DNA of 14,972 nucleotides from positions 1 through 14,972 of the forward strand of contig DAIOUL010000063.1 in assembly GCA_036759545.1 (NCBI GenBank). The letters are read 5' to 3'. This stretch comes from 66-474 sp036759545 (lineage in GTDB: Bacteria; Pseudomonadota; Gammaproteobacteria; Xanthomonadales; Rhodanobacteraceae). Below the pieces are notes generated by a model. It was not told the DNA's origin. It saw only the letters and a list, made by a program, of their open reading frames with translations, and made no database searches. Of the stretch, positions 1 to 7,248 are shown piece after piece; the stretch's first letter is position 1, and every line of letters begins with the position of its first letter. Position numbers and translations under genes: made by a program.

Positions 1-2727
1 CAGACGCAGGTCAGTTCGGTGCGCAACCAGTTGCCGCCGCAGGCGCAGCAGCCGGTCTTGTCAGTGGCCACCGGCCAGACCATCGACGCGATGTACCTGG
101 GCTTCCGCAGCGACACGCTGCCGTCCAACAGCGTCACCGACTATCTGGCGCGCGAGGTCAAGCCCAAGCTGGACGCGATCGAAGGCGTGCAGACCGCCGA
201 AATCCTGGGCGGCCGCCAGTTCGCGTTGCGCGCCTGGCTGGATCCCGCGCGCATGGCCGCGCACGGCGTGACAGCGGCAGATGTCTATCAGGCTTTGTCC
301 GCCAACAACTATCTCGCCGCGGTCGGTTCGACCAAGGGCCAGATGGTTTCGGTGGACCTCACCGCCGATACCGATCTCCACACGGTGGACCAGTTCAAGC
401 AGCTCGCGATCAAGCAGAAGAACGGCGCGATCGTGCGTCTGCAGGACGTGGCCGACGTCACGCTCGGGGCCGAGGATTATGACTTCAACGTGTCCTTCAG
501 CGGCAAACAGGCGGTGTTCGTCGGCATCAAGGTCGCGCCGGATGCCAACGTGCTGGACGTAGCCAAGCGCGTGCGCGCCGCCATGCCCGACATCCGCTCG
601 CAATTGCCGGCGGGCCTGGCCGGGCAGATCGTCTACGACGGTACCGAATTCGTCACCTCGTCGATCCACGAGGTGATCAAGACGCTGATCGAAGCGCTGG
701 TGATCGTCACCATCGTGATCTTCCTGTTCCTCGGCTCCTTCCGCGCCGTGATCATCCCGGTGATCGCGATGCCGCTGTCGCTGATCGGCGCGTTTTTCGT
801 GATGCTGATCCTCGGCTATTCGATCAATCTGCTGACGTTGCTCGCGCTGGTGCTGGCGATCGGCCTGGTGGTGGACGACGCGATCATCGTGGTGGAGAAC
901 GTCGACCGGCACATGAAGGAGGAAGGCAAGTCGCCCTTGCAGGCGGCTTTGCTCGCGGCGCGCGAACTGGGCGGGCCGATCCTGGCGATGACCGTGGTGC
1001 TGGTCGCAGTGTACGTGCCGATCGGCTTCCAGAAAGGTCTGACCGGCGCGCTGTTCACCGAATTCGCGTTCACGCTTGCCGGCGCGGTGACGGTCTCGGC
1101 GATCATCGCGCTGACGCTGTCGCCGATGCTGTGCTCGCGCTTCTTCAAGAGCGAGCAGGAGGGCGGGCGTTTCGTTCAGTTCATCGACCGCCAGTTCGAG
1201 CGCGTGCATAGCGCTTACCTGCGCCGCCTGCGCGGCGGGCTGATGACCTGGAAGGTGATCGTGGTGATGGGCGTCCTGCTGGCAGGCGCCACCTTCCTGC
1301 TGGGCATGACTTCGCAATCGGAACTCGCGCCCGAGGAGGACCAGGGCTTCGTGTTCTATCAGTTGAATGGCGCGCCCAATGCGACCGCGGAGCAGATGCT
1401 CGGTTACTCGAAGCAGATATTTTCGCTGGGCAGCAAGCTGCCGGAATACCAGATGATGTTCCAGATCGTGCAGCCGGGCCAGGGCTTCGGCGGCATGGTG
1501 TTCAAGCCCTGGGACGAGCGCAGCAAGAGCGCGCACGAGCTGACCCAGGAATTGCAGGGCCTCTGGGGCAACATCGCCGGTGGACAGGTATTCGTGTTCG
1601 CACTGCCCGCATTGCCGGGTGCGCAGGGCGCGCCGGTGCAGTTCGTGATCAACACCACCGAGCCGTTCCAGAACTTGAACGAGGTGGCGCAGGCGGTGCT
1701 GCAGAAAGCCAAGGACAGCGGCAAGTTCTACTTCGTCGATTCCGACCTGAAGATCGATCGCCCGCAGAGCACGCTGGAGGTCAACCGCGACATGATTTCG
1801 TCGCTCGGATTGACGCAGCAGGATGTCGGCAGCTCGCTGGGTGCGGCGCTGGGCGGCGGTTACGTCAACTACTTCTCGATCGCCGGCCGTTCGTACAAGG
1901 TGATCCCGCAGGTGCTGCAAACCGATCGCCTGAATCCGAGGCAGGTATTGGATTACTACATCCGCGCGGCGGACGGTTCGGTGATTCCCGCTGCCACGGT
2001 GGCGAGCATCAAGAGCGAGGTGGTGCCGCGTTCGATCAACCGCTTCCAGCAGTTGAACTCTGCCACGATCAGCGGCGCGACCGGCATGTCGCAGGCCGAC
2101 GCCTTGCAGTTCCTGCGCGATGCCTTGAACGAGGTCGCGCCGTCCGGCTATCACATCGACTACGCCGGCCAGTCGCGCCAGTTCATGCAGGAGTCGGGCG
2201 GTTTCGGCACCACGCTGCTGTTCGCGGTGATCATCGTGTTCCTGGCGCTGGCTGCGCAGTTCAACAGCCTGCGCGACCCGATCGTGATCCTGGTGTCGGT
2301 GCCGATGGCGCTGTTCGGTGCGCTGATCTTCGTCAACCTGTTCGCCAGCTTGAACATCTACACGCAGGTGGGTCTGGTGACGCTGATGGGCCTGATTTCC
2401 AAACACGGCATCCTGATCGTGCAGTTCGCCAACGAATCGCAGCGCGCCGGCATGAGCAAGTTCGATGCGATCGTGCATGCGGCCGGTGTGCGTCTGCGCC
2501 CGATCCTGATGACGACCGCCGCGATGGTGCTCGGCGTGGTGCCGCTGGTGATCGCCTCCGGCGCGGGCGCGGCGGGCCGCTTCAACATGGGCCTGGTGAT
2601 CTCCACCGGTCTTGCGATCGGCACGCTGTTCACGCTGTTCGTGGTGCCGGCGTTCTACATGCTGCTGGCGGCCGATCACCACGCGCAACGCACGCGCGAA
2701 GGCGCGCTGGAACCGCAGCCGGAGTGA
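1..2727 (+). CDS. RND multidrug efflux transporter permease (HAE1 family), 5' truncated by the window edge
   Basis: This is the inner-membrane proton/drug antiporter of a tripartite efflux pump (AcrB/MexB/MexW-like), which passes drugs to a periplasmic adaptor and an outer-membrane channel. The frame is open from base 1, so the gene starts upstream; 908 residues are visible. TM4 carries the proton-relay Asp pair in GLVVDDAIIVVENV (codons at 874-879, equivalent to AcrB D407/D408). TM10 carries the relay lysine in LISKHGILIVQFA (codon 2401-2403, equivalent to AcrB K940). The typical long hydrophobic blocks lie around nt 660-1140 and 2200-2690, with the two periplasmic loops between them. Aligning the Asp pair to AcrB suggests that about 115 N-terminal residues are missing, giving a total near the usual 1020-1050. 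The subgroup looks closer to MexW/MexI-type pumps than to AcrB, but this is a guess and the substrate cannot be told. No adaptor or outer-membrane gene lies downstream; they would have to be upstream. Confidence 0.95.
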   Translation, partial: QTQVSSVRNQLPPQAQQPVLSVATGQTIDAMYLGFRSDTLPSNSVTDYLAREVKPKLDAIEGVQTAEILGGRQFALRAWLDPARMAAHGVTAADVYQALSANNYLAAVGSTKGQMVSVDLTADTDLHTVDQFKQLAIKQKNGAIVRLQDVADVTLGAEDYDFNVSFSGKQAVFVGIKVAPDANVLDVAKRVRAAMPDIRSQLPAGLAGQIVYDGTEFVTSSIHEVIKTLIEALVIVTIVIFLFLGSFRAVIIPVIAMPLSLIGAFFVMLILGYSINLLTLLALVLAIGLVVDDAIIVVENVDRHMKEEGKSPLQAALLAARELGGPILAMTVVLVAVYVPIGFQKGLTGALFTEFAFTLAGAVTVSAIIALTLSPMLCSRFFKSEQEGGRFVQFIDRQFERVHSAYLRRLRGGLMTWKVIVVMGVLLAGATFLLGMTSQSELAPEEDQGFVFYQLNGAPNATAEQMLGYSKQIFSLGSKLPEYQMMFQIVQPGQGFGGMVFKPWDERSKSAHELTQELQGLWGNIAGGQVFVFALPALPGAQGAPVQFVINTTEPFQNLNEVAQAVLQKAKDSGKFYFVDSDLKIDRPQSTLEVNRDMISSLGLTQQDVGSSLGAALGGGYVNYFSIAGRSYKVIPQVLQTDRLNPRQVLDYYIRAADGSVIPAATVASIKSEVVPRSINRFQQLNSATISGATGMSQADALQFLRDALNEVAPSGYHIDYAGQSRQFMQESGGFGTTLLFAVIIVFLALAAQFNSLRDPIVILVSVPMALFGALIFVNLFASLNIYTQVGLVTLMGLISKHGILIVQFANESQRAGMSKFDAIVHAAGVRLRPILMTTAAMVLGVVPLVIASGAGAAGRFNMGLVISTGLAIGTLFTLFVVPAFYMLLAADHHAQRTREGALEPQPE

Positions 2728-2734
2728 TGCTCTT

Positions 2735-2758
2735 CCCTCTCCCGCTTGCGGGAGAGGG
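2735..2758. repeat. REP-like palindrome, possible terminator after the RND gene
   Basis: Two perfect 11-bp arms (ccctctcccgc / gcgggagaggg) are separated by TT, starting 7 nt after the RND stop codon. About 17 nt further on comes ggtgaggg, which usually trails this kind of intergenic REP-like element in pseudomonads and xanthomonads. There is no T-run after the stem, so as a terminator it would be atypical. A repeat that also stabilises or ends the RND transcript is the best reading. Confidence 0.6.
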
Positions 2759-2810
2759 CGCAGCGCGCCGGTGAGGGAAAACTTGCGACCGTCTCCGGGC
2801 GCCGCGGTGC

Positions 2811-2842
2811 TATCGTTTGCAACTGCCGTAGCGAACGAGGAG
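2811..2842 (+). promoter_or_regulatory. Possible -10 element and ribosome binding site of the serine hydrolase gene
   Basis: TATCGT at 2811-2816 matches four of six bases of the sigma-70 -10 consensus. It sits in the 122-nt spacer after the REP-like palindrome. No -35 hexamer was found at the normal distance: TTGCGA at 2783 is about 22 nt away. The AGGAG at 2838-2842 is 7 nt before the ATG and is a good Shine-Dalgarno sequence. The ribosome site is convincing; the promoter is weak. Confidence 0.35.
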
Positions 2843-2849
2843 CCGTGCG

Positions 2850-4256
2850 ATGCGTGCGACCTGCTGCGTTCTTTTTTTCTGTGCGCTGCTCGCGCCGCTG
2901 ACCTCTCCGGCGCGCACCGACTCCGCTGTACCCGGTGATCTTTCCGCAAAAATCGACCGCATCGCAGCCGATGCGTTGGAACACAGCGGCGTGCCGAGCG
3001 CCTCGATCGCGGTGGTGCGCGACGGCAAGCTCGCCTACGTGCACGCCTACGGCAACGCGCGGCTGGAACCTAAGACACCGGCAGCGCCGTCGATGCGTTA
3101 CAGCATCGGTTCGATCAGCAAGGAGTTCACCGCCGCCGCGATCCTGGTGCTGCAACAGCAGGGCAAGTTGGGCCTTGACGACACCGTCGCGAAGTTCTTT
3201 CCCGACCTCACCGATGCAAACAAGATCACGCTGCGGCAGATCCTGTCGCACACTTCGGGTTATCAGGACTACTGGCCGCAGGACTACCTGATGCCGGCGA
3301 TGCGACAAGCCACCACGCCGGCGCAGATCATGGACGGCTGGGCGAAGAAGCCGCTGGATTTTGCGCCCGGCGCGCAATGGCAATACAGCAACACCGGCTA
3401 CGTGATCGCCGGTGCGATCGTGCAGAAGGTCAGCGGCAAGACACCGTTCGAGTTCCTGCAGGCGAACGTGTTTCCCAAACTCGGCATCACGGATGCCTAC
3501 AACACCAACCTGAAAGCGCTGCCGGATACTGATGCGCGCGGTTATTCGCGCAACGCCTTGGGCCCGCTGCGGCCTTCGCCCAAGGAAGGCGTGAACTGGA
3601 TGTTCGGCGCGGGCGAACTGGCGATGACGGCGGGCGATCTCGCCAAGTGGGACATCGCGATGATCGATCAAAGCGTGTTGCAACCGGCATCGTGGAAAGC
3701 GATGGAAACCACGATCGTGTTGAACGACGGCGTGCCGGCGAATTACGGATTGGGCGTGTTCGTCGGGCGACTGGACAGCCACCGGATGATTTCGCACGAC
3801 GGCGAGGTGATGGGGTTCACCGCGACGAACATGATATTTCCCGACGACGGCGCGGCGGTGGTGGTGCTGACCAATCAGGATGCGGTGGGCACGTCGGGCG
3901 AAATCGCGAAGAAAATCGCGCAGGCGCTGTTCGACGTGCAGGATCCCGCAGCGAACAAGGCGCTGGCACAGGCGAAACAGATCTTCGCGGGCTTACAGCA
4001 GGGCAAACTCGATCGCGCGTTGTTCACAGCCAACTGCAACAGCTATTTCGACGCCACCGCGCGCAAGGATTATCGGCAAAGCCTGGCGCCGCTCGGCACG
4101 CCGACGTCATTCGAGCAGAAAGCCTGGCGCAAGCGCGGCGGCATGACCATGCGCCGTTACGAGATCGATTTTCCCAAACGGAAGCTGGAACTGGTGACCT
4201 ACACGATGCCCGACGGCAAGCTCGAGCAATTTATCGTGTCGGCGAGCGGAGACTGA
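2850..4256 (+). CDS. Exported serine hydrolase, class C beta-lactamase/penicillin-binding-protein fold
   Basis: This is a predicted periplasmic or secreted serine acyl-hydrolase of the Beta-lactamase (PF00144) superfamily, 468 aa. Residues 1-21 form a signal peptide (MR, hydrophobic core, then SPA-R). The three catalytic motifs are present: SxxK as S88-I-S-K91, YxN as Y179-S-N181, and the KTG-equivalent as H316-D-G318. HDG in the third motif is usual for esterase/peptidase-like members and less so for true AmpC, so antibiotic hydrolysis should not be assumed. The catalytic domain ends near residue 365. A further ~100 residues form a separate C-terminal domain rich in charged residues and ending in beta-like segments (MRRYEIDF, LELVTYTMP). 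The ATG is supported by AGGAG 7 nt upstream. Its natural substrate (peptidoglycan peptide, ester or D-amino-acid peptide) is unknown. It converges with the next gene, with 19 nt between the stops. Confidence 0.88.
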   Translation: MRATCCVLFFCALLAPLTSPARTDSAVPGDLSAKIDRIAADALEHSGVPSASIAVVRDGKLAYVHAYGNARLEPKTPAAPSMRYSIGSISKEFTAAAILVLQQQGKLGLDDTVAKFFPDLTDANKITLRQILSHTSGYQDYWPQDYLMPAMRQATTPAQIMDGWAKKPLDFAPGAQWQYSNTGYVIAGAIVQKVSGKTPFEFLQANVFPKLGITDAYNTNLKALPDTDARGYSRNALGPLRPSPKEGVNWMFGAGELAMTAGDLAKWDIAMIDQSVLQPASWKAMETTIVLNDGVPANYGLGVFVGRLDSHRMISHDGEVMGFTATNMIFPDDGAAVVVLTNQDAVGTSGEIAKKIAQALFDVQDPAANKALAQAKQIFAGLQQGKLDRALFTANCNSYFDATARKDYRQSLAPLGTPTSFEQKAWRKRGGMTMRRYEIDFPKRKLELVTYTMPDGKLEQFIVSASGD

Positions 4257-4275
4257 GGCTGCATCTATCGCCGCG

Positions 4276-5043
4276 TCACTCCGCGGCGAGCAGGCGTTCC
4301 ATTTCCGCCTTCAGCACCGCCCCGTGTTCGCGCAACCAGTCGCGTTGCGCCTGGTAGTCCGGATACAACTTCTCGACCCAGCCCCAGAAGCGTTTCGAAT
4401 GGCTGCGCACCTTCAGGTGACACAGCTCGTGCACCAGCACGTAGCGCAGCGCGGCGGGCGGCGCGAGGGCGAGCGCGAGATCCAGCGTCACGCGGTCGCG
4501 CGCATCGAGGCTGCCCCACAGGCTTTTCATCGGTCGCATGCGCAACGCGGTCGGTGCGACGCCCAGCATCGGCGTGTAGTGGATGAGCCAGCGCGAAAGA
4601 TCGCGGCGCATCTGTGTTTCCAGGAACGTCGCGAGCAGCGTGTGTGCGATCGGCAGCGCGTGCGAATACGGGCGCGGCACGTGCAGCCGCAACTCGTCGG
4701 AACGATGCTCCACATGCGGATAATCGCTTTCGCGCCAGGTCAGTTCGACGCTCTCGCCGCGCAGCGGAATCAAGGTCGGCACGCCGACGCGCAATGGAGG
4801 CGGGCCGCGACGCGGCACGTGCAATTCGCTCAACTTGCGTTCCAGCCAGTCGGAATGTTCGCGCAGAAAGGCATACACCTGCGCCGGATGCGTGCCGCGC
4901 GGGTACGAAATGCGCGCGCCGTGCGGGGTGACGGTCAGGCGCAATCTCCGCGCGCGCGGGTGCGCGGACTTCAGCACCTTGATGGTGCCGCCGCGCTGCG
5001 TTGCGAGTTTGACCCAGTCGCCCGTCATCGTTTCAATCGCCAT
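4276..5043 (-). CDS. YgjP-like zinc metalloprotein (M48/DUF45 family, HExxH)
   Basis: This is a 255-aa protein of the YgjP/DUF45 (PF01863) family, usually annotated as an M48-type metallopeptidase. E. coli YgjP has more recently been described as a UTP pyrophosphatase (from memory), so proteolysis is not certain. The zinc site is clear: H205-E-L-C-H209 with a third ligand at H215 in RSHSKRFW. It is preceded by the family's WGS motif (W176-G-S178) and by LAPPAALRYVLV leading into the site. The family normally has WGSC; here Leu follows WGS. The N-terminal half (VLKSAHPRARRLRLTV, ISYPRG) matches the usual family opening. No strong ribosome site precedes the ATG at 5043; a second ATG lies five codons inside and is an alternative start. 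It lies 36 nt downstream of rdgC in the same direction and is probably co-transcribed with it. Confidence 0.85.
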   Translation of the reverse strand: MAIETMTGDWVKLATQRGGTIKVLKSAHPRARRLRLTVTPHGARISYPRGTHPAQVYAFLREHSDWLERKLSELHVPRRGPPPLRVGVPTLIPLRGESVELTWRESDYPHVEHRSDELRLHVPRPYSHALPIAHTLLATFLETQMRRDLSRWLIHYTPMLGVAPTALRMRPMKSLWGSLDARDRVTLDLALALAPPAALRYVLVHELCHLKVRSHSKRFWGWVEKLYPDYQAQRDWLREHGAVLKAEMERLLAAE

Positions 5044-5079
5044 GCATCAATCGCCACACATCAAACCGTCCCGCTTCGA

Positions 5080-6000
5080 TCATCCTGCCTCGACGTCATG
5101 TTCCGGCCGCCGCAACCCGAACCATTCCGCCAAGCCTTGGAGCAGGCGCTCCAGCTCGCCCGCCATCAGCGCGAAGCGTGCATCCAGTTCGGCCGCGGGG
5201 TCGTCGCCGGAGTTGTCCAGCGTATCCGATATGACGTCAAGAAAGCGCAACTTTCTGACGGTCAAATCTTCGCCGAGAACCAGCGCCAGCCGTCCCTCGA
5301 AGACCAGCCCGAGCTGATAAACCTGCTTGCCGCGCTTCAGGTGCTCCCGCACCTCCACGCTTTCAAGCTCTTGCCGGCGGCAGCGCACCACCGCGCCGCC
5401 CGCCGGGTCGCGCAGCTCGCATTCGTCGGCCAGTTCCAGGCCCTTCGGCAGCTTGCCCTGGGCCAGCCAGCCGGTCAGCAGGGCGCGCGGGGTTTCGGTG
5501 CTGGCCAGCGGCAACGCCGGGAAGCTGCCCAGCGCCTGTCGCAACGCCGTCAGCGCAGTTTCCGCAGCCTTGCGGGAAGCCGTGTCCAGCACCAGCCAGC
5601 CATTCTTCGTGTCCACATAGGCGTTCAGCCGCGAAGGCCGCACGAAGGCGCGCGGCAGCAGGGTGTCGAGCACCTCCGCCTTCAGCCGCTTGCGCTCGCG
5701 CCCGCCGACCGGTCGGCCACGCTTCTCGGCGGTCTTGCGCAAACGTGTGCCCAGCTCGGTGTTGACCACCGCGGCCGGCAGCAGCTTTTCCTCGCTGCCC
5801 AGCGTGAACAGCGTGGCATGACTTATCTTGTGCGTGAGCACGGCCGATTCCGGTCCGAACGGCGATACGAAGCCGCGCGTCACCGATTCCAGCGGACCGC
5901 AGGGACGCAGCGCGTGCTCGCCCAGCGCGGATTCCAGGTCAGCGAGCGTTTTGGCCACTTCGGGCGAGAAGCGGAACAGGGTGAGGTTGCGGAAGAACAT
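5080..6000 (-). CDS. rdgC: Recombination-associated protein RdgC
   Basis: This is a nucleoid-associated DNA-binding protein that in E. coli and Neisseria forms a ring-shaped dimer around double-stranded DNA and limits RecA-driven strand exchange. The whole 306-aa length matches the family (E. coli about 303). The start MFFRNLTLFRF, SPFGPESAVLTH, the basic block GRPVGGRERKRLK with AEVLDTLLPRAF, and YVDTKNGWLVLDTASRKAAE are all typical of RdgC. The ATG at 6000 is the family start, although no Shine-Dalgarno sequence is visible before it. It follows ttcA after 77 nt and precedes the YgjP-like gene by 36 nt. The heptamer inverted repeat before it could partly insulate it from ttcA transcription. 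Confidence 0.95.
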   Translation of the reverse strand: MFFRNLTLFRFSPEVAKTLADLESALGEHALRPCGPLESVTRGFVSPFGPESAVLTHKISHATLFTLGSEEKLLPAAVVNTELGTRLRKTAEKRGRPVGGRERKRLKAEVLDTLLPRAFVRPSRLNAYVDTKNGWLVLDTASRKAAETALTALRQALGSFPALPLASTETPRALLTGWLAQGKLPKGLELADECELRDPAGGAVVRCRRQELESVEVREHLKRGKQVYQLGLVFEGRLALVLGEDLTVRKLRFLDVISDTLDNSGDDPAAELDARFALMAGELERLLQGLAEWFGLRRPEHDVEAG

Positions 6001-6033
6001 GCGGGAGTCGGAAATAAAGGAGGGAGCAGGAAA

Positions 6034-6101
6034 CCGGTAGCGGGAAGCCGGACAGCAGAAGCTGCCGCTTTTCCCGGCTACCCGCTACCGGCTACCGGCT
6101 C
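6034..6101. repeat. Inverted array of degenerate 7-bp units between ttcA and rdgC, running into ttcA
   Basis: On the plus strand the right part reads ccggcta, cccgcta, ccggcta, ccggctc (6074-6101). The left part reads ccggtag, cgggaag, ccggaca (6034-6054), which is roughly the reverse complement of the same unit. The two parts form 18-bp arms (6034-6051 and 6074-6091) with one mismatch. A small inner stem lies within the loop (cagc 6053-6056 / gctg 6061-6064). The array covers the ttcA stop codon and supplies its last codons. In RNA it would fold as a long hairpin and may act as a 3' stabiliser or leaky terminator between ttcA and rdgC. There is no T-run. Confidence 0.7.
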
Positions 6102-6959
6102 ACTGCTTTCTCCGCTCAACCACACATGTGCATCGGCGTGTGGTGCATCGCCGCCCGCACCGAGCGAAGCGAAATCGAACAACGCCGAATCCGCCAGTTG
6201 CGACGGCACGACGTTCGTCAGGGCGCGAAACATGATCTCGCTGCGTCCCGGGTGTTCGCGTTCCCATCGGTCGAGCATGCGCCGCACCTGTTTGCGTTGC
6301 AGGTTTTCTTGCGAGCCGCAAAGATTGCAGGGGATGATCGGAAACCCGCGCCACGTTGCGTACTGCGCGATCTCGTCTTCGCGGCAGTAGGCCAGCGGAC
6401 GGATCACGATGTGCTTGCCGTCGTCGGATTGCAGTTTCGGCGGCATGGCTTTCAGCGTGCCCTGATGAAACAGATTGAGAAAGAACGTGGCGAGAATGTC
6501 GTCGCGATGGTGGCCCAGCGCGATTTTCGTGAAACCCTTCTTTTTCGCGAACGCATACAACGCGCCGCGCCGCAGCCGCGAACACAGGCTGCACAGGGTC
6601 TTGCCTTCTGGGATCACGCGCTTGACCACGCTGTAAGTGTCTTGCTCGATCACGTGGTACGGCACGCCGCGCGATTCCAGGTAATCGGGAATCACGCGTT
6701 CCGGAAAATCCGGCTGCTTCTGGTCGAGATTCACCGCGACCAAGTCGAAACGCACTGGCGCTTTCGCCCGCAGCGACAGCAGAATGTCCAGCAGCGTCCA
6801 GGAATCCTTGCCGCCGGAAAGGCACACCATCACCTTGTCGCCGGCTTCGATCATGTTGAAGTCGGCGATCGCGCGACCGACCTGATGACGCAGGCGTTTG
6901 GCGAGACGCGCGGCTTCGTGCTCACTCTTGCGCGGATCCGCGCCGGGGAGGGCGTTCAT
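6078..6959 (-). CDS. ttcA: tRNA 2-thiocytidine(32) synthetase TtcA
   Basis: This cytoplasmic enzyme thiolates cytidine 32 of certain tRNAs, using ATP to activate the base and an iron-sulfur cluster to deliver sulfur. The 293-aa protein has the PP-loop ATP pyrophosphatase motif S48-G-G-K-D-S53. It also has the two CxxC pairs that define TtcA, C123-SL-C126 and C211-NL-C214. The family opening KRLRHQVGRAIADFNMIEAGD and the block LGHHRDD are both intact. The ATG at 6959 gives the usual N-terminal length. No clear ribosome site is visible. The last seven residues (EPVAGSG) are encoded by the heptamer repeat, so the C-terminal tail after about residue 270 is probably not functional. It diverges from the DUF465 gene and leads a probable ttcA-rdgC-ygjP-like transcription unit. 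Confidence 0.96.
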   Translation of the reverse strand: MNALPGADPRKSEHEAARLAKRLRHQVGRAIADFNMIEAGDKVMVCLSGGKDSWTLLDILLSLRAKAPVRFDLVAVNLDQKQPDFPERVIPDYLESRGVPYHVIEQDTYSVVKRVIPEGKTLCSLCSRLRRGALYAFAKKKGFTKIALGHHRDDILATFFLNLFHQGTLKAMPPKLQSDDGKHIVIRPLAYCREDEIAQYATWRGFPIIPCNLCGSQENLQRKQVRRMLDRWEREHPGRSEIMFRALTNVVPSQLADSALFDFASLGAGGDAPHADAHVWLSGESSEPVAGSG

Positions 6960-6986
6960 CGGGAAAAATGCTGCGGAAAGCAGGCG

Positions 6987-6992
6987 ATTCTA
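6987..6992 (-). promoter_or_regulatory. Candidate -10 box of ttcA
   Basis: Read on the minus strand this is TAGAAT, five of six bases of the sigma-70 -10 consensus in an otherwise GC-rich spacer. Transcription would start near 6979-6981, about 20 nt before the ttcA ATG. No TTGACA-like -35 is visible at the usual distance, so the assignment is tentative. Confidence 0.4.
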
Positions 6993-7029
6993 ACGCGTTG
7001 GCGGCTGCCCCGGCGTGCGCTACGAGCGT

Positions 7030-7035
7030 TACACT
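7030..7035 (+). promoter_or_regulatory. Candidate -10 box of the DUF465-GNAT pair (possibly leaderless)
   Basis: TACACT matches four of six bases of the -10 consensus and ends 6 nt before the ATG at 7042. A transcript started from it would begin at or next to the start codon, and no Shine-Dalgarno sequence precedes that ATG. This fits leaderless initiation. No good -35 was seen. Confidence 0.35.
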
Positions 7036-7041
7036 CGTGGC

Positions 7042-7248
7042 ATGATCTCGTCCGATCCCGCCGTGCTCGCGAGGCAGTTGACCGAACTGCGCGAGGAGCA
7101 CCGCGACCTGGATGCGGCAATCGCGCGCATGTCGGCCGATCCTTCGTGCGACCAGTTGCAACTGACGCGGTTGAAGAAGCGCAAGCTGAGGCTGAAGGAC
7201 ATGATCGCGTATTTCGAGAACAAACTGATACCCGATCTGGACGCGTGA
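7042..7248 (+). CDS. Small DUF465/YdcH-like helical protein
   Basis: This is a 68-aa protein resembling the DUF465 (YdcH/SlyX-like) family, whose function is unknown. It is highly charged and predicted to be almost all helix. Residues 8-30 (LARQLTELREEHRDLDAAIARM) have heptad-like spacing. A second helix (LTRLKKRKLRLKDMIAYFE, 41-59) contains the family's typical basic LKKRKLRLKD stretch. A GTG 27 nt upstream is also in frame, but the added MRYERYTRG is not family-like, so the ATG at 7042 was chosen. Its TGA stop overlaps the GTG start of the acetyltransferase (GTGA), so the two are very likely translated together. It diverges from ttcA. Confidence 0.82.
   Translation: MISSDPAVLARQLTELREEHRDLDAAIARMSADPSCDQLQLTRLKKRKLRLKDMIAYFENKLIPDLDA

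Noticed and set aside
61..2949. 962-codon minus-strand ORF opposite the RND gene
   Set aside because: Its translation is rich in Arg, His and Gln with no domain pattern; it mirrors the codon bias of the GC-rich RND gene.
6016..6023. Perfect AAGGAGG-like ribosome site on the plus strand
   Set aside because: No start codon follows at a workable distance, and the region is the upstream side of the minus-strand rdgC gene.
4324..6390. 688-codon plus-strand ORF across the YgjP-like gene, rdgC and ttcA
   Set aside because: It crosses three recognisable minus-strand genes, and its composition is shadow-like.
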